From: Myxococcota bacterium
GTDB taxonomy: Bacteria; Myxococcota; XYA12-FULL-58-9; JALHOP01
Length of the DNA: 64,000 nucleotides
Reading direction: 5' to 3'
Assembly (NCBI GenBank): GCA_022842935.1
Contig: JALHOP010000003.1
Coordinates: 422,518 to 486,517 of the forward strand
Shown one piece after another: positions 51,632 through 60,072 of this stretch (within the stretch, counting starts at the first letter, position 1; each line of letters starts with the position of its first letter). The position numbers were made by a program, and so were the translations under genes. Below the pieces are notes generated by a model, which searched no databases, was not told the DNA's origin, and saw only the letters and a program-made list of their open reading frames with translations.

Positions 51632-52773
51632 TTCTGGCCCTTGATCCAAGCGACAGCCTGCGTGACTGGCGCGTCCGTTTTCGCATCCGCAGGCTCGTCG
51701 GGCTCGATCCCCTGGCCGTCGATGACGCGACCCGAGGGCGTGGAGTAGCGCGCCACCGTCAGTTTGAGGCCCGAGCCGTCGGAGAGCGGCATGATACTCT
51801 GGACGCTACCTTTTCCGTACGAACGCTCGCCAAACAAACGCGCACGTCCGCGATCATGGAGTGCACCCGCGACGACCTCGGCCGCCGAGGCGCTGCCTCG
51901 GTCGATGAGCACCGCGAGCGGGTAGTTGGGCTGTGTGCCGCCCTCTTTTGCGGACTGCTGATCGAGGACGCGACCACCGCGCCCGATCGCCGAGACAATT
52001 GGACCGTTCGTGAGAAACAGATCGCACATGCTGACCGCCTCGTCGAAGAGCCCACCAGGGTTGCCGCGTAGGTCCAGCACCAGGCCCTTCTTTGGCGCCT
52101 GCTTTTTGAGCAAGGTGTCGAGGTCGTGGGCGACGCGGCGGGAGAACGTCTTCACTTGAACGTATTCGACACCGTCACCCAGGCTTCGGGATGCCACCGG
52201 CGCCACGCGAATCCACCCCCGCACCACCGTGAAGGTCCACGGCTCCTTGCGTCCCGCGCGCAGCACGCCAAGCTTTACTTTGCTACCAACCGGGCCGCGC
52301 AGACGGCGCTGAACGGCCTCGAAGCTCATGTCACGCACCGGCTCGTCGTCGATCGCGACCAAGCGGTCGCCCACCAAGAGGCCCGCCTGCTTGGCCGGTG
52401 AGGCATCGAAGACGGTGACGAGATCGGTCTCGCCTTGTCGCTCGGAGAGCTCGATGCCGATCCCCGCGTATTCGCCTTCGGTGGCGTTCACGAGCTGCTG
52501 GTAGTCATTGGGGTCGAAGAAGTCAGAGTGCGGATCGAGCCCGTTCACGGCGCCTCGGGCCGCGCCGTAGACGAGCTCGCTCGGCGTGAGGGCGTCGACG
52601 TACGTGTTCTCGACGGCGGTCAGCACCTCGGCCAGCACCTCGAGCTTGCGATACAGCGTATCGGCGCGTGGGTCGCGGCCTGCCGCAATAGCCAAACTCA
52701 AGGTCGAGACGGTGAGCCCCAACACGGTTCCGAGAGCGATGCCGCTTCCGAGCCACAAGATTCGCGAGCGCAT
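51628..52773 (-). CDS. ctpA: C-terminal processing serine protease (S41 family)
   Basis: 381 aa. N-terminal hydrophobic segment (ILWLGSGIALGTVLGLTVST) for export or anchoring, then GAARGAVNGLDPHSDFF, a PDZ domain (about 100-185; YAGIGIELSERQGE, AKQAGLLVGDRLVAIDD) and the catalytic domain: LVLDLRGNPGGLFDEAV, Ser 296 in IDRGSASAAEVVAGAL, Lys 321 in FGERSYGKGSVQS, the 25-residue Ser-Lys spacing of the family. Periplasmic. It follows the envC-like gene by 24 bp, consistent with a role in processing wall-remodelling proteins. Confidence 0.92.
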   Translation of the reverse strand: MRSRILWLGSGIALGTVLGLTVSTLSLAIAAGRDPRADTLYRKLEVLAEVLTAVENTYVDALTPSELVYGAARGAVNGLDPHSDFFDPNDYQQLVNATEGEYAGIGIELSERQGETDLVTVFDASPAKQAGLLVGDRLVAIDDEPVRDMSFEAVQRRLRGPVGSKVKLGVLRAGRKEPWTFTVVRGWIRVAPVASRSLGDGVEYVQVKTFSRRVAHDLDTLLKKQAPKKGLVLDLRGNPGGLFDEAVSMCDLFLTNGPIVSAIGRGGRVLDQQSAKEGGTQPNYPLAVLIDRGSASAAEVVAGALHDRGRARLFGERSYGKGSVQSIMPLSDGSGLKLTVARYSTPSGRVIDGQGIEPDEPADAKTDAPVTQAVAWIKGQK

Positions 52774-52797
52774 GAGGTCAGCGGTCTACCACGATGC

Positions 52798-53832
52798 TCA
52801 GCGCTTGAGCCACGGAGTTGGATCGATGGCGGCGCTGGCGTGTCGCAGCTCGAAAGCGAGCCCCGGTCCTTCCTGCCATCCGCTTTCGCCGACGTGACCG
52901 ATCACGGCACCGGCGGCGACCTGCTCGCCGACATGGACGTCGACGCGATCGAGATGGGCGACGAGAGTGTGGTAGTGCTCGCCGTGGTCGAGCAAGACCA
53001 TCTGGCCGTAGCCGCGCATCCAGCCTGCGTAGACGACGCGCCCCGAGGCAACCGCTTGCACCGGGTCGCCGGCGACCGCCCTTACCGCGATGCCCTGGCG
53101 CGTCGTGGTCGTTCCGAGCTCGCGGTGCACGGTCTCGCCGAAGCGACCGCTCAAGCTGCCGACCACGGGCCAGGGGAGCTTACCGCGAAGGCTCGTGAAG
53201 CGGGTCGATGGGCTCGCTTGCACGCGTTGCAACATTGTAGCGAGGCTACTGCGCGCCGAGGCGAGCTCGCGCTGGACGCTTGCCCGGCGATCCGGAGAGG
53301 CGAGGGCGGTCTTGATGACGTCCACACGTGCCCGGCGCTGTGCCGCGAGCGCGTTGCGGGTCTCGCGAAAACGACCGATGACGTGCTCGAGAGCGTGCTT
53401 GTCTTCGTCCGCCTTGGCGACCGCTGCACGCAGACTGTCCGCTTCGCGCTGCAAGCGCGCTTGCACGCCGTGGTCGTAGCTTGCGACGCGCCGTAACAGC
53501 TTGCTCGCGCGCAGGATGTCGGAGAACGAGTCGCTTTCGCCGAAGAGGACGAACAAGGTGCCCATGGGAAGACGCGCCAGGGCACGCAGGCGCTCGCGGT
53601 AGACCAGAAACGCCGCGTCGTAGCGCATGCGCGCGCTTGCCAGCTCGACGTCCGCGAGGCTTGCGCGCGATGTCAACAGCTCTGCCTCACGTGTCAGGTC
53701 TTGCAGTGTTTGCTCGCTGCGGCCGATCGCGCGGCCAATACTCTCGATCTCGCCCAGAACTGACCCGACATCCGTCTCCACGCCACCGTGGATGAAGGGG
53801 AGGACGGCGACCGCGATCGCGAGCAAGCTCAC
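52798..53832 (-). CDS. envC: EnvC-like murein hydrolase activator (degenerate LytM)
   Basis: 344 aa from GTG 53832 (signal segment MSLLAIAVAVLPFIHGG), overlapping the ftsX stop (GTGA). Long coiled coil (about 25-215) with LARLPMGTLFVLFGESDSFS, typical of EnvC, then a LytM/M23 fold: GIAVRAVAGDPVQAVASGRV, YGQMVLLDHGEHYHTLVAHL, GHVGESGWQEGPGLAFELRH. The first His/Asp and the HxH zinc ligands are replaced (TTRQGIAV; LAFELR), so it should activate amidases rather than cleave peptidoglycan, as EnvC does under FtsEX control. Confidence 0.88.
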   Translation of the reverse strand: MSLLAIAVAVLPFIHGGVETDVGSVLGEIESIGRAIGRSEQTLQDLTREAELLTSRASLADVELASARMRYDAAFLVYRERLRALARLPMGTLFVLFGESDSFSDILRASKLLRRVASYDHGVQARLQREADSLRAAVAKADEDKHALEHVIGRFRETRNALAAQRRARVDVIKTALASPDRRASVQRELASARSSLATMLQRVQASPSTRFTSLRGKLPWPVVGSLSGRFGETVHRELGTTTTRQGIAVRAVAGDPVQAVASGRVVYAGWMRGYGQMVLLDHGEHYHTLVAHLDRVDVHVGEQVAAGAVIGHVGESGWQEGPGLAFELRHASAAIDPTPWLKR

Positions 53833-54731
53833 ACGGGCTCCAGGTCGAGGAAACGACGTACCGCGAGGATGGCGCCCGAGACACCAAGCAGGACGCCAGT
53901 CGCGAGGATCCCGAGCGCGAGCTCCGGCGCGAACAGACGCACGGTTGTCGCGACTCCGAGCACCGCGCCCAGATCGAGGTGGCGAACCAACATGCGATCC
54001 GCGAGCCACAACAGTAGCGCCGCCGTGCCGCCGCCGCAGGCCCCCCAGACGGCGCCTTCGAGCAAGAAGGGTAGACGCACGAAGGCGTTGGTCGCCCCGA
54101 CCAGCTTCAAGATGCCGATCTCGACGCGACGCGCGTACACGGTGAGACGAATGGTCGACGAGACGATGAACGCGGTGGCGAAGGCGACAAGCAATGCCGC
54201 CGCCGCGCCGCCGATACGGATGACCCGCGCCAGCGCCGACAGACGGGCGTGGTCCTCCTGACCGTAGTCGACGTCGGCGATACCCTCGGTCGCTGCCACC
54301 ATGTCCGCTAAAGCGCGTACGGCCTCGAGCGCCATGGCGTTTTCGGCGACCACGACCTCAACCGATGCAGGCAACAGGGTCGGGCTTACGCCCTCGACGA
54401 GCGCCCGAGCCTCTTGGCCTCGGGCCTTGAAGGCCTCGAGGGCCTCCTCGGGCGTCACGAGGGATGCGCTCTCGACCGAGGGCAATGCCGCGATGGCGTC
54501 ACGAAGTCCGGGCCATGCGTCGACCGGCACCTCGTCGGCGATGTATGCCGTGACGGTCGCGACACGGCCCCACCCGGCGGTGAAGCCATCGACCGCCATG
54601 AAGCCGACGGCGAAGATGCCGAGCACAACGAGTGCCGCAGCGATGGTGAGCGTGGTGAGCAAGCTCATGCCTGGGGCTTCGCGCAGCGCCGAGCTGGTCC
54701 GCCCGATGAAGTATGCGAGACGGCCGAACAT
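53829..54731 (-). CDS. ftsX: Cell division protein FtsX
   Basis: 300 aa, four transmembrane helices: one near 25-48 (MSLLTTLTIAAALVVLGIFA), then a periplasmic domain to about 165, then three helices at the C-terminus (AAALLVAFATAFIVSSTIRL; LLEGAVWGACGGGTAALLLW; LALGILATGVLLGVSGAIL). The cytoplasmic motif YARRVEIGILKLVGATNAFV is the family signature. Starts by 1-nt overlap with ftsE. The complex couples ATP hydrolysis by FtsE to EnvC-type activators, encoded next. Confidence 0.92.
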   Translation of the reverse strand: MFGRLAYFIGRTSSALREAPGMSLLTTLTIAAALVVLGIFAVGFMAVDGFTAGWGRVATVTAYIADEVPVDAWPGLRDAIAALPSVESASLVTPEEALEAFKARGQEARALVEGVSPTLLPASVEVVVAENAMALEAVRALADMVAATEGIADVDYGQEDHARLSALARVIRIGGAAAALLVAFATAFIVSSTIRLTVYARRVEIGILKLVGATNAFVRLPFLLEGAVWGACGGGTAALLLWLADRMLVRHLDLGAVLGVATTVRLFAPELALGILATGVLLGVSGAILAVRRFLDLEPV

Positions 54732-55387
54732 CAGGCGGCCGAGAGCTTTCCGGCGTCGAGCCGCAAGATACGCCGCTCGCCGCGCCGCATGAGCTCTTTG
54801 TCGTGGGTCGCGACGATGACCGTGGCGCCGCGGGCGTTCGCATCTTCGAGCAGCTCCATGATTTCGCCAGCGCGCTCGGTATCGAGGTTTCCCGTTGGCT
54901 CGTCCGCGATGACGATCTGAGGGTCGGCGACGAGCGCGCGTGCAATAGCGACGCGTTGCTGCTCGCCTCCCGAGAGCGCCCGTGGCAGCGCGTTCAGCTT
55001 GTGAGCGAGACCCACGCGCCGCAGCATGTCGAAGACCCGCTTGCGAATGTGCTCGCGGGGCAGTCCCAGGACCTCGAGCGCTACCGCGACGTTCTCGAAG
55101 GTGCTGCGCGAGGGCAGGAGCTTGAAGTCTTGGAAGACGATGCCGAGGTTGCGCCGCAAGTAAGGTACGGCGTTCGCGGTGAGCCGCGTGAGGTTCTTGC
55201 CCGCAACGAAGACCTGCCCACGCGACGGCGCCTCCGCCGCGAAGATGAGCCGCAAGAGGGTCGACTTACCGGCGCCGGACGGCCCGGTCAGATAAACGAG
55301 CTCACCCTTGGCGATCTCGACATTGACGTCGAGCAACGCCTGCACGCCCTCACCGTACGACTTGTAGACATGGAAGAGCTGAATCAT
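54731..55387 (-). CDS. ftsE: Cell division ATP-binding protein FtsE
   Basis: 218 aa from ATG 55387 (MIQLFHVYKSYGEGVQALLD), the standard start for the family; the frame is open upstream but that part is Arg-rich and non-homologous. Walker A GPSGAGKST, Q-loop GIVFQDFKLL, signature LSGGEQQRVAIARAL, Walker B IVIADEPTGNLD, and H-loop VATHD. Forms the FtsEX ABC-type complex at the septum. First gene of ftsE-ftsX-envC-ctpA-SnoaL on the minus strand. Confidence 0.95.
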   Translation of the reverse strand: MIQLFHVYKSYGEGVQALLDVNVEIAKGELVYLTGPSGAGKSTLLRLIFAAEAPSRGQVFVAGKNLTRLTANAVPYLRRNLGIVFQDFKLLPSRSTFENVAVALEVLGLPREHIRKRVFDMLRRVGLAHKLNALPRALSGGEQQRVAIARALVADPQIVIADEPTGNLDTERAGEIMELLEDANARGATVIVATHDKELMRRGERRILRLDAGKLSAA

Positions 55388-55576
55388 CGCGCCAGCCGAG
55401 AATGCCAGGCGCCGCAAAGGTTGGGAAAAAAGCCGCGCCGCGCCGCGCGAAGCGCGCAGTAGCAGGTGGAGGGCGGGCGACAACCCCTCGAATCAAGGCG
55501 GGAGAGTCCGGCCACCCCCGCCCGAACCGCCCCGTAGCCGCAACCAGGCAGCTTCCGTGCGCGAAGGCCGATGGCA

Positions 55577-55640
55577 GTCAGGTTCGCGCTTTGCCGGCCG
55601 CAGGCCGGCCGCGATCCTGACAGCCGCGCCGCCGTAGGCG
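55577..55640. other. Nested palindromes in the ftsE upstream region
   Basis: The 293-bp gap between ftsE and the 165-aa gene holds a 45-nt hairpin: GTCAGG..CGCG..CCGGCC - GCA - GGCCGG.CGCG..CCTGAC (55577-55621), three paired blocks separated by 1-5 unpaired bases. Right after it comes CCGCC-GTA-GGCGG (55628-55640). Further towards ftsE a GC-rich palindromic stretch is followed on the minus strand by TTTTTT (about 55425-55430), which may terminate the 165-aa transcript. The palindromes could be a REP-like element, a structured leader, or a terminator. Confidence 0.45.
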
Positions 55641-55680
55641 GAACAAGCGGCAAAAAACAGCGGTCGCGAAGCCTGTCTCT

Positions 55681-56178
55681 CTACCGCACCCCATCCAACG
55701 ACTTCTTCACCGTCTCGTACCTAGCCTTCATCATGTTGGAGATGGCGCCGTAGTTGGTGCTCGCGATCTGAAACTTGTACTGCATTTCGAGGTACTGCAT
55801 GCCCATGGCGTGGCCGAGCTCAACGCTGTCTTTCATAGCGTCGAGACCGTTGGCTGCAGCGTCGAACTCACGACCAGGCTCGTTTTCGAACGCGCCGAGT
55901 GCGCCGCCAATATTGGTGTAGCGCGAGCCGTTCTTCACGGCCGTACGACCAAGCTGGTTGAATTGCTTCTGGAGCGCAACTTCAATGGCGCGAAAGCCTG
56001 CGACGTTGCCGGCGGTTTCCTGAGGGGTCGGCGCCTTCATGCCCAGGAAGCGCGAGAAATCGCCTTTGGGGACCGTGAAGCCTTTGCCGACGACATCACC
56101 GTTCTTCTTGGTGATGTAGACCTTGCGATCCTCTGCACTCGCCTTGGCTAGGCTGCTGGAAAATCCGGTCGCTTCCAT
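55681..56178 (-). CDS. Small helical protein, 165 aa
   Basis: ATG 56178 preceded by AGGAGG. Residues 1-60: beta-like with KVYITKKNGDVVGKGFTVPK. Residues 60-165: helical, ending MGMQYLEMQYKFQIASTNYG plus AISNMMKARYETVKKSLDGV. The Met/Gln/Tyr-rich C-terminal helix recalls small polymerising helical proteins such as type III secretion rod or needle subunits, but there are no other secretion genes in the window and the length is greater. Function unknown. Confidence 0.65.
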   Translation of the reverse strand: MEATGFSSSLAKASAEDRKVYITKKNGDVVGKGFTVPKGDFSRFLGMKAPTPQETAGNVAGFRAIEVALQKQFNQLGRTAVKNGSRYTNIGGALGAFENEPGREFDAAANGLDAMKDSVELGHAMGMQYLEMQYKFQIASTNYGAISNMMKARYETVKKSLDGVR

Positions 56179-56237
56179 CGCATCCTCCTGGTCTCAGATC
56201 AGTTTTCGGCGCGGGCGTCCTGTTGTTGCGCGAAAAA

Positions 56238-57437
56238 TCAGGGGTCTGTCGTCCTGGCAGCCTCGAGAATCTGGCGGACGGCGTCCACGTAGTCGGCGTC
56301 GGCCGGCCGGCTGCTGAGTGCCACGAGGTTCAGGACGGCGGCCCGCCACGAGTCGTCCGCGATGTCCTTCGCGAGGCGCCCGGAGAGGATCTTGGCGCTC
56401 GTCTGAGCCACCGCAGCTTGGGCCGGTACGACCGGGCTGCAGGCGCTGCTCGCACCGCCCCGGAAGGCCCAGCTGCCATAGGGATAGAAATAGTAGTAGC
56501 GGCCCGGAATGCAGACGCCGGGGATGACCTCGTCCGGATAGCAGAGGCCAGGCTCGTAGGTGCCACCAATGCACTGCTCGTCCCAGTAGCCGTCGTTGCA
56601 GCCCCCGCCCACCCAGACCCAGCGGTTACGCCAAAGGTACTGGCAGTCGGTGCTCGTGTAGCAAACGTACTCGTAGTAGCCTTGGTTGATGTATTCGCCG
56701 CCGGCGCAGTCATTGACCCATACGTCGTAGCACTGGCCCTCGACATAGCGATCGGCCTCGCAATAACCCTCGCGATACTGGTCGGGGAGACAATACCCAT
56801 CGACCCACGTGAGCTCGGCAAGCCCAGGGATCCAGACCGACGAGCGGGTTGTTGGCGCGGAACACTGCGCAGCTGCTTCTGCGGTCAGGCCGCCGACCAG
56901 GGGGTTGCCGAAGCTGTCGACCGGGGCGTTCACCGCGTCGACGAGTACGCCCTGGGTGGCCTCTGCGATGAGACGAGCGCCAGGTTCGGCGACGTCGACC
57001 GGGTCACTTGGGTGCTTCTGATTCCAGACCTTGCGTGCGGGATCGAGGGCCAGAACCTTCTGTAGGATCGCCTCACCCATCCGGTGCGCGACCTCAGGAT
57101 GATGTTCGGTGGCCTGCATGGTGCGTAGCGCCAGGATGAGCAGACCCCGGATGGTGTCGCGATCGCGCTCGAGCATGCGGTCGAGCTCAGGGGCGCTTTC
57201 GAGCTTGTGCGTGATGTGCGAGTGCAAGCGCTCGATCGCCGTCGCGTGGTCCTCGTTCGCGACCGCGGTCACCAAACGGTAGGCGTCGCGATAGAAGCCG
57301 GGGGTCTGGTCCTCGGCGCTGAAGGTCGTGGAGCTCGGGCCGCCGGTGTCGTCTTGGGGCTCTCCCGGCGGGACGTCCCGCTCCGAACCGCAGGCAACCG
57401 CGAAAACGAGCAAGAATAGCGCTGTAAGCGTACGCAT
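56238..57437 (-). CDS. Cys- and aromatic-rich lipoprotein, 399 aa
   Basis: Lipoprotein signal MRTLTALFLLVFAVACGSER with Cys 16 after AVA. A helical domain (about 45-215; NEDHATAIERLHSHITHKLE, LILALRTMQATEHHPEVAHR) precedes a region of about 110 residues with regularly spaced Cys, Tyr, Trp and Gly (DGYCLPDQYREGYCEADRYV; GQCYDVWVNDCAGGEYINQG; WVGGGCNDGYWDEQCIGGTY), probably disulfide-bonded repeats. A short C-terminal helical part follows. Likely on the outer membrane surface. The repeats resemble no family I can name. Divergent from the HAD phosphatase gene. Confidence 0.7.
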   Translation of the reverse strand: MRTLTALFLLVFAVACGSERDVPPGEPQDDTGGPSSTTFSAEDQTPGFYRDAYRLVTAVANEDHATAIERLHSHITHKLESAPELDRMLERDRDTIRGLLILALRTMQATEHHPEVAHRMGEAILQKVLALDPARKVWNQKHPSDPVDVAEPGARLIAEATQGVLVDAVNAPVDSFGNPLVGGLTAEAAAQCSAPTTRSSVWIPGLAELTWVDGYCLPDQYREGYCEADRYVEGQCYDVWVNDCAGGEYINQGYYEYVCYTSTDCQYLWRNRWVWVGGGCNDGYWDEQCIGGTYEPGLCYPDEVIPGVCIPGRYYYFYPYGSWAFRGGASSACSPVVPAQAAVAQTSAKILSGRLAKDIADDSWRAAVLNLVALSSRPADADYVDAVRQILEAARTTDP

Positions 57438-57662
57438 GATGCTTTACGTCCTGAGATCACGCCGGACACAGTTCGCCCAGCATCGAGACTTATCGGCCCG
57501 TCCAAGGCGTTGTTGCGCGGTTTTTCCGCGAGGATTGCCGCTGGCGCGTCACCTGGGTCCGCGCAACCCAGTTTCCGCTTGGTCGTTCCAGACCTGGCCA
57601 CGCGCGTGGCCCAGCGCGAGCCTGCTTTGAGTGCCGCGTTCCGGCCTAGTAGGGTTGCTCGT

Positions 57663-58445
57663 ATGCGCTACGTGCTCTCTTTCGCTTTGACGCTCGCCCT
57701 TGCGCCCACCGTCCGCGCCCAAACCACGACCTCGGTTTTCCGGAAGATCACAGACGATGCGCGCACCGCGTACAACAAGTCGGAGCGCCCGATGGTGGTC
57801 TTCGACCTCGACGGTGCCCTCTTCGACAACCGTCCACGTACGGCGCACATTCTCCGTGAGTACGCCGACGCCGAGCTACGGACCGCGCGACCCGAAGCCG
57901 CACAGCGCCTGAGCGCCCTACCGGCGTCGGTCATTGGCTACATGCTCACCGACACGCTGAGTCGTGCTGGCGTCACAGAACAGGCCGTGGTGAACAACGC
58001 AGCCGTCTTCTGGTCGCAGCACTTCTTCGAAGACGACTACGTGAAGTACGACCAGCCGGTGACCGGTGCGGTGAGCTTCGTGCGCAATCTCTACAGCAAC
58101 GGCGCCCGTATCGTTTATGTGAGCTCGCGCGATGTTCCGCGACAGCTCATGGGCACGGTCAAGGCTCTACGCGATCACGGCTTTCCTATCGGCATCGCCG
58201 GGACGGAAGTGATCTTGAAGCCGACCCAGGCCACCCCGGATGCCACCTTCAAGCAGCAGCTCGTCACCTACCTGCGCCAGTACGGCAAGGTCATCGCCAC
58301 GGTCGATACGCAGCCCGCCAACGCCAACGATTACCTGCGTGTCTTCCCCGACGCCGCTGCGGTGCTTCTCAACGGACCGCGCGCGCCCAATCAGCCGACG
58401 GTCGCCACAGGCGTTTCGCTCGTCGCCAACTACTCCTATGAGTGA
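57663..58445 (+). CDS. Exported HAD-superfamily (acid phosphatase-like) protein
   Basis: 260 aa from ATG 57663, which begins a signal peptide (MRYVLSFALTLALAPTVRAQ). HAD motif I at VVFDLDGALFDNRP (D48, D50), motif II at RIVYVSSRDVP (Ser replaces the usual Thr-type position), motif III Lys in EVILKPTQ, and motif IV weak in KVIATVDTQPANANDYL. Fits class-B/C acid-phosphatase-like exported HAD proteins. Its last 10 bp overlap the 3' end of the converging deacetylase gene. Confidence 0.7.
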   Translation: MRYVLSFALTLALAPTVRAQTTTSVFRKITDDARTAYNKSERPMVVFDLDGALFDNRPRTAHILREYADAELRTARPEAAQRLSALPASVIGYMLTDTLSRAGVTEQAVVNNAAVFWSQHFFEDDYVKYDQPVTGAVSFVRNLYSNGARIVYVSSRDVPRQLMGTVKALRDHGFPIGIAGTEVILKPTQATPDATFKQQLVTYLRQYGKVIATVDTQPANANDYLRVFPDAAAVLLNGPRAPNQPTVATGVSLVANYSYE

Positions 58446-59365
58446 GAATCGACGAACGCACGTGCGATGGTCGCGCAGGTCATCGGAGCCCGATCGCGTA
58501 GCAGCAGCGCGAGGCTCCCGCGTAGGCGCTCCAGGCGCTCGTCGATGACGATGCGCAGCTCGGGCTGATAACGGACCAGCTCCGCTGGAAGCTCGTCCGC
58601 CGTTGGGTCGACGAGATCCATGGCGTGGAAGTTCACGACCACGACGTCGCGCGAAGCGAGGCTCCGCATCATGAAGCGACGAACGCCGCTCGGCGCGAGC
58701 ACCATGGCTGCGGCTGTGAGCGGCAAGCGCGCCGCTGTACTCACCGCGATAGGAAGCTCGATGAGGTTTCGGCTTCCCCGCTCGTACGGCTTGATGGAAG
58801 GGCGATAGGGTTGTGTTGGCACGAGCCCCATGCGCGGCGTCTTCCAGCTCGACCCGACGTTGCGTCCCATCGCGCGGTAGCTCGCGAGTACCGCAAGTTT
58901 CAGTGCGTAATAGCTCGGGCTCGGTAACACCGACGAATCGTAGTCGAAGTCCAGAGCTTCGAGGGCGTCGAGTATGGTCGTACTGAGGAGGTATCCCGGC
59001 GCGCGAAAGCCCCGGGGTGCCCGGCCGACAGCCGTTTCGATGGCGCGCCGCGCACGCGCGATATCGTCGTAGACAAAAGGAACGTCACGGTCCGCCATGG
59101 CGTAGTCATGTGCAAACGAGTGCGCACCGACTTCGAATCCGCGCTCGACGAGAGGCCTGAGCAAGGCCCCACCTCCGGCCTCGACGTCGCGACCAATCGC
59201 GTAAACGGTGCCGACAGCGCCGAGGCTGTCACAGAGAGCCGCGAAACGCGCGAGCGGAGCGCGGTACATGAGTAGCGGGTCGCCAATGCATGGAACACCG
59301 TGCAGCCGTGCGTATTCGCTGACGCCGTCCATGTCGATCGTCAGGGCGACGCCGCGAACGCTCAC
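58436..59365 (-). CDS. Polysaccharide deacetylase (NodB/CE4-like)
   Basis: 309 aa, GTG start overlapping the GT2 stop (GTGA). NodB-type TIM barrel: Asp 11/Asp 13 in LTIDMDGVSEY, metal-ligand motif GAHSFAHDYAM (His 82, His 86), RGFRAPGYLLS, and VVVNFHAMDL near the end. No signal peptide, so it acts in the cytoplasm, like deacetylases on lipid-linked sugars. Third gene of a glycan operon with a UGM-like flavoprotein and a GT2. Substrate probably a lipid-linked or surface glycan precursor (inference). Confidence 0.85.
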   Translation of the reverse strand: MSVRGVALTIDMDGVSEYARLHGVPCIGDPLLMYRAPLARFAALCDSLGAVGTVYAIGRDVEAGGGALLRPLVERGFEVGAHSFAHDYAMADRDVPFVYDDIARARRAIETAVGRAPRGFRAPGYLLSTTILDALEALDFDYDSSVLPSPSYYALKLAVLASYRAMGRNVGSSWKTPRMGLVPTQPYRPSIKPYERGSRNLIELPIAVSTAARLPLTAAAMVLAPSGVRRFMMRSLASRDVVVVNFHAMDLVDPTADELPAELVRYQPELRIVIDERLERLRGSLALLLRDRAPMTCATIARAFVDSHS

Positions 59366-60072
59366 CTTCGCTCGTCCGGTGGAAAGTGGATCACCCGGGC
59401 GAGCCGCACCAAGTTCTTCAGGACGCGCGGTACACGCTGCACGAGGTGAATCGACGGCGGCCGAATCTCACGGACGCGGAGCGGGATCTCCCGCGATTCG
59501 ACCTTCGCGCGCGAAGCTCGCACGACGAGCTCGCTCGCGAAAATGTCATGTTCGACGACACACTTCTCGACGATGGGCATGAGCGCGGCCCGCCGAAAGG
59601 CCTTGAGCCCGTGTGTATCCGTGCCTTTGAAGCCGACGGACACTCTTAGGAGCGCGGTGATGACCGCAGTTCCGGCCTTGCGAAGCAGCGGACGCGCGTC
59701 GTCGCTCTCCGGATGGCGCTTCGAGCCCACGACCAGATCGATGCCGCCGTCGAGCATTGCGATTGAGCGACGGTAGAAGTCCATGTCGCCAAGATCGATC
59801 TCGTCGCAGACGACGAGCTCGCCACGCGCCTCCTCGATGCCGCGACGGAGGGCGCGCCCATAGTTTGGCGCGTCGCCATGGAGCACCCGAACGTTGGGAA
59901 GCTCGCGCTCGAGCTCCTGGGCGATGGCGAGGGTCGCGTCCGTGCTGCCATTTTCGGAGAGGATGAGCTCGTAGTCGATGCCTTCCTGGGCGAGCTTACC
60001 GACGAGTCCGCGCACCGCGGTCTCGAGGATCGCTTCTTCATTGTAGATGGGGATGATCACCGAAAGCTTCAG
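59362..60072 (-). CDS. Family 2 glycosyltransferase, apparent CTG start
   Basis: 236 aa. Starts within the family's first strand (KLSVIIPIYNEEAILETAVR), then YELILSENGSTDATLAIAQE, HGDAPNYGRALRRGIEEARG and the metal-binding acidic motif VVCDEIDLGDMDFY. No transmembrane helix, resembling Dpm1-like transferases. Start: no ATG, GTG or TTG sits at the expected place. CTG at 60072 has a perfect SD GGAGGGG with 6-nt spacing; GTG 60060 would cut off four residues of strand 1 and is 18 nt from the SD. The SD lies inside the end of the upstream gene, which overlaps by 4 nt. Confidence 0.85.
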   Translation of the reverse strand: MKLSVIIPIYNEEAILETAVRGLVGKLAQEGIDYELILSENGSTDATLAIAQELERELPNVRVLHGDAPNYGRALRRGIEEARGELVVCDEIDLGDMDFYRRSIAMLDGGIDLVVGSKRHPESDDARPLLRKAGTAVITALLRVSVGFKGTDTHGLKAFRRAALMPIVEKCVVEHDIFASELVVRASRAKVESREIPLRVREIRPPSIHLVQRVPRVLKNLVRLARVIHFPPDERR

